Positions 36,787 to 46,800 of a DNA stretch of 64,000 bases are shown piece after piece. Made by a program: the position numbers and the translations under genes. The notes beneath the pieces were generated by a model, which was not told the origin of the DNA, did not search any database, and worked only from the letters and a program-made list of their open reading frames with translations. The DNA comes from Arthrobacter sp. ISL-30 (lineage in GTDB: Bacteria > Actinomycetota > Actinomycetes > Actinomycetales > Micrococcaceae). Numbering within the stretch: the first letter of the stretch is position 1; the number at the start of each line of letters is the position of its first letter. Where the stretch lies: assembly GCF_018613855.1 (NCBI RefSeq), contig NZ_JAGGPK010000026.1, forward strand, positions 39,795 through 103,794, read 5' to 3'.

Positions 36787-36808
36787 ATACTTCCGCTACA
36801 GTGTCCCT

Positions 36809-37720
36809 ATGACTCCAAGCGATGACGCTGTTGCACGCTCCGGCGGCCCCCAAGACCAGAGCCCCTATCAAGCACGCGGCTCCCTGAGAGGCCGCACCAT
36901 ACTCATGTCCGGCGGGAGCCGGGGCATTGGCCTCGCCATTGCCAGGCGCGCTGCCCGCGACGGCGCCAACATCGTCCTCATGGCAAAGACAGGGGAACCG
37001 CACCCGAAGCTGGAGGGGACGGTGCACACGGCGGCCCGGCAGCTGGAGGAAGCCGGCGGGCAGGCCTTGGCCCTGGTGGGAGATGTCCGTCATGACGAGG
37101 ACGTCGCTGCCGCCGTGGCCGCCGCCGTCGAGCGTTTCGGCGGGATCGACATCGTCGTCAACAACGCCTCCGCGATCGACCTGTCCAAAACCGACGACCT
37201 GGACATGAAGCGCTACGACCTTATGCAGGACATCAACGTTCGCGGCACCTTCCTGCTGTCCAAGCTTTCCCTGCCGGTGCTGCGCAAGGCCGAAGGGGCG
37301 CACATCCTGACCCTCTCGCCGCCCTTGAACCTCGATCCCAAGTGGGCAGGAAGGCACCTGGCCTACACGATGGCCAAATATGGCATGAGCCTGACCACCC
37401 TCGGCCTGGCCGAGGAGCTCCGCAACGACGACGTCGCCGTAAACTCCCTCTGGCCCTGCACGCTGATAGATACTGCAGCGATTCGGAATATGCCGGGAGG
37501 GGAAGCCATGGTGAAGGCTGCCCGTGGCCCTGAAATCGTGGCGGACGCCGCCCATGCCATTCTCACAGGCAGCAATCTAGCGCCGGATGCTGCGGCGGGC
37601 AGCAACAGCGGAAACTTCTACACTGACGAACAGGTGCTCCGTTCCGCCGGCGTGAGCGACTTCACACCGTACAGCCTTGGGGCCCCCGAGGACCGCCTGG
37701 TTCCCGATATCTTCCTCTGA
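36809..37720 (+). CDS. Short-chain dehydrogenase/reductase
   Basis: 303 aa. The NAD(P)-binding motif is TILMSGGSRGIGLAIA, followed by IVVNNAS and the catalytic YxxxK in AYTMAKYGMS with the Ser of LTLSPP. The length and the LSPPLNL stretch match the HSDL2/citronellol-dehydrogenase-like branch of SDRs, so an acyl or terpenoid alcohol is a possible substrate; this is family inference only. Translation seems leaderless (TACAGT 6 nt upstream of ATG, no Shine-Dalgarno). Its neighbourhood with the acyl-CoA carboxylase genes and the TetR-like operator hints at a lipid-related role. Confidence 0.9.
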   Translation: MTPSDDAVARSGGPQDQSPYQARGSLRGRTILMSGGSRGIGLAIARRAARDGANIVLMAKTGEPHPKLEGTVHTAARQLEEAGGQALALVGDVRHDEDVAAAVAAAVERFGGIDIVVNNASAIDLSKTDDLDMKRYDLMQDINVRGTFLLSKLSLPVLRKAEGAHILTLSPPLNLDPKWAGRHLAYTMAKYGMSLTTLGLAEELRNDDVAVNSLWPCTLIDTAAIRNMPGGEAMVKAARGPEIVADAAHAILTGSNLAPDAAAGSNSGNFYTDEQVLRSAGVSDFTPYSLGAPEDRLVPDIFL

Positions 37721-37762
37721 ACTGGACTGGGTCCAGGGCACACCGACTATCGCACTGCTGGA

Positions 37763-37768
37763 TAGGAT
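37763..37768 (+). promoter_or_regulatory. -10 box for leaderless birA transcript
   Basis: TAGGAT ends 6 nt before the birA ATG, which has no ribosome-binding site. The same 6-7 nt arrangement recurs at seven other genes in this window. Confidence 0.5.
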
Positions 37769-37774
37769 TCTGAT

Positions 37775-38755
37775 ATGGATGCCGAACAGCCCGCCAGCGA
37801 ATCGCCTAAGCTCCGCCCCAGCCTGGATCAGGAAGCCCTGACCAATGCGGATTTCCTCGCTTCAGCCGGAATCTCGCGGCTGCAGGTAGTGGAGTCGACT
37901 GGATCCACGAATGCCGACCTACTGAACGCCGTGGCACTGGAGCCGCGTGAGTGGCCTGACCTGGCGGTGTTGACGGCGGAGCACCAGACGGCTGCAAGGG
38001 GTCGCCTCGATCGCCATTGGGATTCGCCGGCCAGGGCCGCGGTCTCGGTTTCGATCGTGCTGCGTCCCGTCAATGCGCAAGGCCTTCCCCTGCCTTCGTC
38101 CAGTTACTCTTGGCTTTCGCTGCTGGCCGCTATCGCCCTGCGGGAGACCCTCATCGAAACGGCGGGCCTGCCTGCCGAGATCAAGTGGCCGAACGATGTC
38201 CTGGTCCGGGGACGAAAGATCGCCGGGATCCTGGCGCAGCTCAGTCCTGCACAGCTCGATCCTGGAAAATTCGGTTCTGAGAAGCCCGGCTCTGAGAAGC
38301 CCGGTTCTGAGAAGCCCGGTTCACGGGGCGACGGCATGGCCCGGGCGGTCATCCTCGGTACCGGACTGAACGTGCTGCTTGATGAAGCGGAACTTCCGGT
38401 CCCTACAGCCACATCCGTGCTGCTCGAACAGCCGCTGACGACCGACCGTACGGAACTCCTGAAGACTTACCTCTCCCGCTTTGCCTCGCTGTACCGCAGC
38501 TTTTGCAACGCCGACGGCGACCCTGCCGCCGGGCTTGCAGGCGGACCTTCCTTGCACAAGCGGGTGGAAGCTGCGATGGTCACGCTGGGCAAGGAAGTCC
38601 GGGCACAGTTGCCGGGCGACCACGAGATCATTGGCCATGCTTCACGGCTGGACGAATACGGTTCCCTGCTTGTGGTGGACCATGCAGGCCGGGAACACGT
38701 GGTGACCGCCGGCGACGTCGTACACCTCAGACCCACCGAAAGCGGCTATGCGTAA
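37775..38755 (+). CDS. birA: Biotin-[acetyl-CoA carboxylase] ligase
   Basis: 326 aa, single catalytic BPL domain without the N-terminal DNA-binding domain of the Escherichia coli repressor. Motifs: ESTGSTNADLL, the biotin/ATP loop TAARGRLDRHW, IKWPNDVLVRGRKIAGIL and the GTGLNVLL segment, with a C-terminal SH3-like part ending GDVVHL. It attaches biotin to the BCCP lysine of the acyl-CoA carboxylase alpha subunit. A disordered insertion of about 20 residues made of GSEKP repeats interrupts the catalytic domain between KIAGILAQL and ARAVILGTGLN. It overlaps the next gene by 8 nt. Confidence 0.93.
   Translation: MDAEQPASESPKLRPSLDQEALTNADFLASAGISRLQVVESTGSTNADLLNAVALEPREWPDLAVLTAEHQTAARGRLDRHWDSPARAAVSVSIVLRPVNAQGLPLPSSSYSWLSLLAAIALRETLIETAGLPAEIKWPNDVLVRGRKIAGILAQLSPAQLDPGKFGSEKPGSEKPGSEKPGSRGDGMARAVILGTGLNVLLDEAELPVPTATSVLLEQPLTTDRTELLKTYLSRFASLYRSFCNADGDPAAGLAGGPSLHKRVEAAMVTLGKEVRAQLPGDHEIIGHASRLDEYGSLLVVDHAGREHVVTAGDVVHLRPTESGYA
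38273..38317 (+). repeat. Three 15-bp tandem repeats inside birA
   Basis: Units ggttctgagaagccc, ggctctgagaagccc and ggttctgagaagccc encode GSEKP three times, in frame, inside the biotin ligase domain. Confidence 0.95.
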
Positions 38756-39359
38756 AGAGCTCCTGCCGGGCGAGCAGGTCATCGTTGTGACCCGCCGCCA
38801 GGCCAGGATGCTAGGGGGACCCGTTTTGGTTTTCATACTTGTCCCGGCGCTGGCAGCATATGGCTGTGCCTGGATAGTCAAAGGAGGGCCGGCCAAGCTC
38901 CTGCCGATCCTTGACGCCACATGGACGCCGTGGTTCCTGGCCGCCTGCATTGGGATAGCCGCCGCAATCATCGTGGGGTATAGCCTGCGGCGCTTCCTCA
39001 AGTGGCGGGCAGTTCGCTATATCCTGACGAGTCGGCGGATAGTTGCCAGGTTCGGCATGTTTCGACGGCGGGACTGGCAAGTGTCGCTGGCTGCCATTCG
39101 TAATGTCGGAGTTCAGCAATCGGTCCTCCAGCGGATATTTCGTTCAGGGAATATATCCTTGGATACCGGGCACCCCGGCGGCACGATCATGACGGACGTT
39201 CCGGAGGTGGCAAAGTTCAGAAGCTTCATACTTGACGCGATCGATGAACTCCCGGAGGGTGAGATTTTTGAGGCAGGTGCCGTGGAAGATTTCGCCGACG
39301 CGGATTTTTTGCGGGAAATAGGCGGAAATACGCGAAATGAGAGAAGGTGGAAGAGATGA
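38748..39359 (+). CDS. PH-domain (bPH2/DUF304-like) membrane protein
   Basis: 203 aa. An N-terminal cytosolic segment (LLPGEQVIVVTRRQARML) is followed by two helices (GPVLVFILVPALAAYGCAWI and FLAACIGIAAAIIVGY) and a bacterial PH-like domain with the typical YILTSRRIVARFGMFRRRDWQVSL stretch. Function of the family is unknown; members are often membrane-associated. Start ATG at 38748 lies inside the birA stop region (8-nt overlap) and the stop overlaps the next start by 4 nt, so birA, this gene and the cyclase are coupled. Confidence 0.85.
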   Translation: MRKELLPGEQVIVVTRRQARMLGGPVLVFILVPALAAYGCAWIVKGGPAKLLPILDATWTPWFLAACIGIAAAIIVGYSLRRFLKWRAVRYILTSRRIVARFGMFRRRDWQVSLAAIRNVGVQQSVLQRIFRSGNISLDTGHPGGTIMTDVPEVAKFRSFILDAIDELPEGEIFEAGAVEDFADADFLREIGGNTRNERRWKR

Positions 39360-40555
39360 GCGTTGAAGAGCCGGTGTCCGTCGAGGACATGGATATTGAG
39401 TCCGACGCCGTACCGGAGCCTTCCGACCCCGCCCTCTCAGACCCTGTACCTTCAGACCCTGTACCTTCAGATCCTGCACTTTCCGTCGCCGCGTCTCCGC
39501 CCACGGGCAGCCTGTCCGAGGAACGCATAGGGGCCAAGGCTCTTGAGGCCAGGCTTCTTGGCGGGGAACGCAAGCTGCGTCGGAGGGAAGTGGCTGCTGG
39601 AGCGGGGGTCTCCCTGCTGTCGGCGCGCAAGCTATGGCGTGCCCTCGGCTTCCCCAACTTCGGTGACGAAGACGTGGCCTTCACGGAACGCGACCAGGCA
39701 GCGCTGTCCACCATTGTCGACCTCGTCCGTGCGGGCAAGCTAACCGAGCAGGCCGCTATTTCGGTCACCCGGGCCATCGGCCAGATGACCGACCGCATGG
39801 TGGTCTGGCAGGTAGAAGCCCTGGTCGAGGACATGGTGGCGGAACAGGGGTTGAGCGATCCTGCGGCACGAAAGCTGCTGGTCAACGAGCTTCCCTCGCT
39901 CATAGACACCCTTGAAGAAGTCCTCGTCTATTCATGGCGACGGCAACTCAACGCGGGCGTGCAGCGGCTGGCGCTGAGGGCCGAGGCCGGACTGCAGGCC
40001 AGCGAGGCGGGCCGTGAGGGTGACGAGGACGATTCCCCGCTGCCGCTGGCACGCGCCGTCGGTTTTGCCGACCTTGTCTCCTACACGAGCCTCTCCCGGC
40101 GCATGAACGAAAAAACCCTCGCCCAACTGGTGCAGCGCTTCGAGAACAAGTGCGCTGAGATCATTTCCGTCGGCGGCGGCCGGTTGGTGAAAACTGTTGG
40201 CGACGAAGTGTTGTATATCGCCGAAACACCTGCCGCCGGGGCGGAAATTTCGCTGGCCCTGGCTCAGGCCTTTACCGAGGACGAGATCCTGCCCGAGGCG
40301 CGGGTCTCCATGGTGTGGGGCCGGATTCTTTCGCGGCTAGGTGACATCTACGGCCCGACCGTCAACCTCGCAGCACGGCTCACAGCCCTGGCCCAGCCCG
40401 GCACCGTCCTCATCGACGCCACCACCGCAGCGGCCCTTGGCCAGGACGAACGCTTCATCCTGGTGCCGCAGAAATCGGAGAACGTTCGCGGATTCGGTGA
40501 AATCCATCCGGTCGTCCTCGCCCGGGGCCGTGGCAGGGGCCTGGTTCTCGACTGA
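39356..40555 (+). CDS. Class III adenylate cyclase with N-terminal regulatory region
   Basis: 399 aa from the ATG at 39356 (ATGA overlap with the PH gene; a GTG at 39347 would add three residues). The acidic N-terminal 45 residues contain SDPVP repeats. A helical region of about 150 residues follows (GAKALEARLL to AGVQRLALRAE), similar in position to the autoinhibitory domain of mycobacterial Rv1264-type cyclases. The C-terminal class III domain has the metal Asp in FADLVSYTSLSRRM, KTVGDEVLYI with the second metal Asp and specificity Lys, and GDIYGPTVNLAARL with the transition-state Asn and Arg. It should make cAMP in the cytosol. Activity control is inferred, not seen. Confidence 0.88.
   Translation: MSVEEPVSVEDMDIESDAVPEPSDPALSDPVPSDPVPSDPALSVAASPPTGSLSEERIGAKALEARLLGGERKLRRREVAAGAGVSLLSARKLWRALGFPNFGDEDVAFTERDQAALSTIVDLVRAGKLTEQAAISVTRAIGQMTDRMVVWQVEALVEDMVAEQGLSDPAARKLLVNELPSLIDTLEEVLVYSWRRQLNAGVQRLALRAEAGLQASEAGREGDEDDSPLPLARAVGFADLVSYTSLSRRMNEKTLAQLVQRFENKCAEIISVGGGRLVKTVGDEVLYIAETPAAGAEISLALAQAFTEDEILPEARVSMVWGRILSRLGDIYGPTVNLAARLTALAQPGTVLIDATTAAALGQDERFILVPQKSENVRGFGEIHPVVLARGRGRGLVLD
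39437..39481 (+). repeat. Three 15-bp tandem repeats in the cyclase N-terminus
   Basis: Units tcagaccctgtacct (39437-39451, 39452-39466) and the diverged tcagatcctgcactt (39467-39481) encode SDPVP/SDPAL in frame in the acidic leader of the cyclase. Confidence 0.9.
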
Positions 40556-40597
40556 GTCCTCCCTGACTAAGCCCTTCCGACTAATCCCCACCGCCTC

Positions 40598-40815
40598 ATG
40601 GGGAGCACTCCCCATCGCGGACCGCACGTCCTTCCATTTAGGCTGAGGTGGCGGCGGCCAGCACGTTGGAATGCGCTGGTCCCCGTGGGATAGTCTTAGG
40701 ACTTGAAAAATTCCGCCGCCGTATGGGGGTACTGCGGAATGTCACCATGGCCAGCGTCGATCAGACGGTTTGGAGGCTGCGTCACGCGGCCGTGATAAAA
40801 GGGAATTGAATAGCT
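40598..40815 (+). promoter_or_regulatory. Promoter and structured leader before the surface-protein/secretion cluster
   Basis: A short hairpin atgggga/tccccat (40598-40615) can end the cyclase transcript. TAGTCT at 40691-40696 is a -10 candidate giving a leader of about 110 nt, in which attccgc (40710-40716) and gcggaat (40734-40740) can pair. No known riboswitch was recognised. This is the only sizeable gap before the 23-kb cluster. Confidence 0.4.
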
Positions 40816-43800
40816 GTGTCAACTTTGTTCGGCAAGCTGGGGCTGAGGAAGCGCCGGAACAAACTCATGACCACCACTGGCCTTACTGCGGCAATCGCAG
40901 TGCTGGTGACCAGTGCCATCCTTTACCCCGGATACAAGACCGCAGAGGTGGAGCTTAACGACGGCGGCGTGTGGGTGGTCAGCAAGACCAAGAACGCCGT
41001 GGCGCGGCTGAACTATCCCTCCAAGGTGCTCGATGGAGCCGTCACCCCTGCCAGCACGACGTTCGACATCCTCCAGCACGCGGACACAGTCTTCGTGGAC
41101 GACGATTCCGGTTCCACGCTCAACCAGGTCTCGGCAGCCAATATGCGCCTCGCCGGAGACAAGCAGCTTCCGTCCTCAGCCCAGGTGAGCTTTGGCTCCG
41201 AGGTTCTCTCCGTGACTGACCCGGCGGGCGGCCGCGTGTGGGCGCTGTCTCCCTCGACAATCAACAGCTTCGACGAAGAAGGCACGGAGCCTGTCCTGCT
41301 TGGCTCCGAAGGTGTTGTGTCCGCCGTCGGCGCCGATGACCGGATCTACACCGCGGATCCCAAGTCCGGCGAAATCAAGGCCACCAAGGTAGGCGCCGAC
41401 GGCGTCAATGCCGGCTCCGACGTCACCATAGTGGAGGAACTCAAGGGAGCCGGCGATTTGCAGATCACGGTAGTGGGCGACAAGCCGGTGGTCCTCGACT
41501 CCGCCAACGGCAATCTCTTCCTCCCCGGCGGCAGGCGCCTCCAGCTTCAGGACGCCCGGGACGCCAAACTGCAGCAGACCGGCTCCGAGAGCGGTTTTGT
41601 GGCCATCGCCACCCAAAAGGCACTGCTGAAGCAGCCCCTCGACGGCGGAACCGCCGCTACCGTCACCTTCGACGGCCAAGGCATACCCGCGGCCCCGGTC
41701 CAGCTGGCAGGATGCGTCCATGCAGCCTGGTCCGGCGCCAACAAGTACGTTCGCGACTGTGCCAGCGACGCCGACGACAAAAAAGTGGACGTTCCCAAGG
41801 CCAGCGCCGCCCCGAGCTACGTGTTTCGCGTCAACCGCGACCTTGTAGTGCTCAACGACGTCAACTCGGGCAGCGTGTGGATGGTCAACCAGAACATGCA
41901 GCTCGTCAACAACTGGGACGACGTCGTCCCGCCCAAGAATGAGTCCGACGAGCAGGACCAGGATTCTGCGGACAACAACACCATCAACGTCTTGCCGGAC
42001 CGGACCAAGCCCAACCGGCCGCCGGAGACCAAACCCGACGAATTCGGCGTACGTCCGGGGCGCACCACCATCCTGAGTGTGCTGGACAACGACTCGGACC
42101 CCGACGGCGACGTCCTGAGCGCCTCGGTGGGCGGCAACGCTCCGAAGACCGGCGTGTTGGAGAACATCTACGGCGGTTCGGCGTTCCAGATCTCGCTGCC
42201 GGCGGACGCCAAACCCGGTACGGAAATCCTCGACTACAATGCGGCAGATGGCAGGGGACTGTCCGCCGGCGGAAAGGTCACCCTCAATATCGTGGGGCCG
42301 AACGACAATAAAGCGCCGGTGTTCAAGCGGGCGGATCCCACCACCATCCTTGTTGAACAAGGCAAGACCGTATCGCAGAACATCCTCACCGACTGGATGG
42401 ATCCTGACGGCGACGACCTGGTCCTCCTGGACGCCAAGGCCGACAACGAGCAGGACCAGGTGAAGGTCCGTCGCGATGGCCTGCTGACCTACCAGGATTC
42501 CGGTGCCGCTCCGGGCAAGAAGAACGTCACTGTCACGGTCTGGGATGGCCGTGCCACCACCACAGGTCGTGTTGTCATCAACGTCCAGCCTCCGGGGGCC
42601 CTTGCTCCGGTGGTCAATGCCGACCACGTCACTGCCGTCGTCGGACAGGACCTTGTGATCGCGCCGCTCAAGAACGACGTCGACCCCAACGGCGGCGCCC
42701 TCCGCATCGCCCATGTCGAAGCAGCCGGCCCTGCGGAACTTGGCCCCGTGACCGACGGCGGGACGTTCACCTTCCGCAGCGAAACACCAGGCCCGGTCTA
42801 CCTGACGTACATCGCCAGCAATGGCCCACAAAGCAGCCAGGGACTGATCCGTGTGGACGTGGAGTCCGGGAAGGATGCCGGTAATCCGGTAGCTGTGCAC
42901 GACGTCGGACTGCTGCCGGTCGGCGGTAATGTCCTGGTGGATCCGCTGGCCAACGACTCCGACCCCTCCGGGGGCGTACTGGTGCTGCAGTCAGTGGAAC
43001 TGCCGGAAAATGCCACAGCTTCCGTCAGTGTCATCGACCACAGCGTCCTGCGCGTCACTGACGTTTCGGGTACCAAAGAACCATTCGTGTTCAAGTACAC
43101 GATGTCCAACGGCAGCAAGTCGGCTACAGGAACAGTCTCCGTGGTCCCGGTCCCGGCCCCCGCCGTCGTCGAGGCCCCGCAGCCCAAACCGGACGAAGTA
43201 AACGTGCGCGTCAACGACGTCGTCACTATCCCGGTGCTTGCCAACGACACCCACCCGCAGGGCGAAAAACTCTCCGTTGACCCGGTCCTGGCCCAAGGCA
43301 TCGCCGAGGAGGACGGCAAGGCGTTTGTCTCCGAGAACACCCTGCGTTTCATCGCCGGCCCGGCACCCAAGACAGTCAGGGCCATCTACAACGCCGTGGA
43401 CCCCCAGGGCCAGAAGAGTGCGGCGGCCGTCACCATCCACATCCTGCCGCTGGAAGGCGCTGAAAACTCCCGTCCCCAGCCAAAGAACCTCACGGCGCGC
43501 GTAGTGGCCGGCGGCACAGTCCGTATCCCGGTCATGCTGGACGGCATTGATCCCGACGGCGATTCCGTACAGCTGACTGGCATCGACAGCACTCCGAATA
43601 TGGGTACCGCCACGGTGGGAAGCAGCTTCATCGATTTCGTGGCCGCGGGCGACGGGGCTGGCACCGACACCTTCCGGTACAAGGTCATCGACCGGCAGGG
43701 CGCCGTTAACACCGGTACGGTGACTGTAGGTATTGCCCCACGAGGAGATACCAACCAGAAGCCAGCGCCAGTGGATGATCAAGTCATGGTTCGGCCTGGA

Positions 43801-46800
43801 CGCGAGATCGCAGTCGACGCCACAGCCAATGACGCGGACCCGGACGGCGACCTCATTCGGATCGTCGGTGATGCAATCGAAGCCGATCCTGCGCTCCAGG
43901 CCCGGCTCAGCGAGGAGAGCGGCCGCATCCTCCTCACGGCACCCGGCGAGGAAGGGACCGTGAACGTCCGCTACTCCGTTGCCGATGACCGCGATGCCCG
44001 TGGACAGGCCAGTATCCGGGTCATCGCCAGGAACGACATCCCCCTGCTTGCTCCCATCGCCCGCGATGACCGGGTCACGTCCGCGCAGACCCTTGGGAAG
44101 ACCGCCGTCGACGTCCCCGTCTTGAAGAACGATGAGGACCCTGACGGCGTGGGGGAGAACCTTAAAATCAGCACGACGTCGGAAACCGCCACACCCGGTG
44201 CCAACGGCAACCTCGTTGTCGAGCTGACCGAGCAGGCCCAGCTCATTCCCTACACGGTGGAGGACGTTGACGGCCAGAAGTCCACGGCTATCGTCTGGGT
44301 TCCGGGCGTCGGCCAGCAGGTTCCCACCCTCGCGAAGGACGAAGTAGTTGAGCTCGTATCGGGCCAGTCCGTCACCGTAGACCTTAAGGAATGGGTCAAG
44401 GTCCGCGACGGCCGCAGCCCTCGCCTGACGCAGCTGGACCGGATCAAGCTGATTGGCTCTGACGGCGGGGACCCCGTGGCGAACGACGGCACCGCGCTAA
44501 AGTACACAGCCAGGCAGGACTACGTGGGGCCCGGCTCCATCAGCTTCGAAGTCACGGACGGAACCGGCCCGGATGACCCGAACGGTCTCAAGGCGACCCT
44601 GAGCATCCGTACCAAGGTGCTGCCCGACCCCAACAAGAACAACCCGCCAGTCCTGCTGGGCAGTGACATTGACGTGCCGAAGGGCGACGCGGCCAGCATT
44701 GACCTGGAGAAGCTGACTTCGGATCCGGACCGCGACGACGTCCAGAACATGCGCTATGAACTCGTCGGCGGCAGCCCCGCAGGCTTCAATGTCAACCTGG
44801 ACGGCAAGGTGCTCAAGGCCTCGGCGAACGACTCCGCGAAGACCGGCGAATCCGGAGCGGTACAGGTGAAGGCCACGGACTCCCGCGGGCTGGAAACAAC
44901 CGCTACCTACAACCTCACCGTCACTGCTTCCAACCGTCCCAAGCCGGTGGCAAATGACGACGTCGAGCCGAACGCGGCCGCCGGCAAGGCGGTCACGGTT
45001 GACGTTCTCGCCAATGACGCGAACCCCTTCCAGGACGCTCCATTGAAGGTTGTCAGCGCCTTCACGGAAACGGGCCAAGGAACGGCGGAAATGAACGGTG
45101 ACGCTGTGACGGTTACTCCGGCCGACGGCTTCACCGGAACCATGGTGGTGGCCTACACCGTGGAGGACAAGACCGGCGATGCCTCGCGCAACGCCACCGC
45201 GCGTATTCGGCTTACGGTCAAGGACGAGCCCATGGCCCCCACCACGCCCCAGGCAGCGAGCGTAGGAGACCAGACGGCCCTGCTGAACTGGACCGCGCCC
45301 GCTGACCGGGGTTCTCCGATCACGAAGTACACTGTGCGCGGTGAGGGCGGTTTCGAGCAGGACTGCCCGGCCAACACCTGCACCCTCAACGGCCTGACGA
45401 ACAACACGAAGTATCACTTCACTGTCACTGCCACCAATGAGTTCGGCGAGTCTGATCCGTCGCCTGCCTCGGCTGAGGTACGTCCTGACGCCAAGCCGGA
45501 CACTCCGCTGGCGCCCGCGCTGAAGTTCGGGGACAAGCAGCTCAACGTGACCTGGACCGCCCCGGCCAGCAAGGGCTCACCGATCAAGAGCTACGACCTG
45601 GAGATTTCCCCCGCACCGCCGGGACAAAACCCCCAGATCCAGAACCTTACCTCGACCAGCTACGTCTGGAACGGACTGCAGAACGGCGTGGCGTACAAGG
45701 TGCGGGTCCTGGCACGTAACGATGCCAAGGATCCATCGGATTGGAGCCCCTACTCGGCGGCCGAAACGCCGGCGGGGGTCCCCGCTACCCCCATGCCGCC
45801 TACGGTCTCTGGTGCAGGGTCAGTAGGCAGCCAGTCCCAATTGCGGGTCAGCTGGCAGGCTCCGAACAACAACGGGGACGCCGTTTCTTCCTACACATTG
45901 ACCACCTACCGTGGCGGGACCGCCGTTACTTCGCAGCAGGTCGGCGCCACCTCGCAGAACGTCACGGTGGACAACTCCGAGGCCGACTACACCTTTACCG
46001 TGGCCGCCACCAACAAGGCCGGAACCAGCGGAACCAGCGGACGATCCGCTCCGATCCGGGCTGCCGGAAAACCCGGGATGGTCAACAGCGGCACCGTCCA
46101 GGAGACCGGGACAAGCGGTCAACTCAGGGTGACTTTCACCGAGCTGACGGACGCCCAGCGCAATGGCTCGAGGGCTGACGAGATCCGGTACAGCTGGTCC
46201 ACGGCCTATGGGTCCGGCGCCATTGCAGCAGGTGGCGGGGTGATCAACGGACAACCGAACGGCACCAACGTAACCGTCAACATCATCGCTACGTCCATCA
46301 AGAACAACATGTCCGGTGACGCGAAGGCCATTGGCTCAGGGAACCCCTACGGGCCGGCTAACGCCCCCAATGTTGACGGTCGCAAGTCCGCCACGGGTGA
46401 CGGCGACGTGCATTGGACCTGGAACAATCCGGCCATGAACGGACGTCCCCTTGACCACTACGAGGTCAGCTACGAAGGCGGCGCCTGGACTAGCGTGGGA
46501 ACGGCCAACAGCTACAGCCGCTCCGCCGGCGGCTGGGATCAGTCGCGCACACTTCGTGTCCGTGCCGTGACCGTGGTTGATGGTGCCATTGGCAGTGCCA
46601 CATCGGCATCCGGTAACGACCCCACACCGCCGCAAGCGCAGATCCAGGTCAAGGCAGCAGACGTGCGGACCTGCCCGGGCAAGCCGGGCCTGCCGGACTC
46701 CTATTCGCCATCCGGGCCGAGCTGCGGCGTCGGCTGGGTGGAGCGTTCCTGGGGCCGGCTGACGATCGACTGCACGAAGGATATCTACGGCAACGGCACG

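Noticed and set aside
41176..42900. 574-aa minus-strand frame inside the giant surface protein gene
   Set aside because: Antisense shadow of the Ig-like repeat region.
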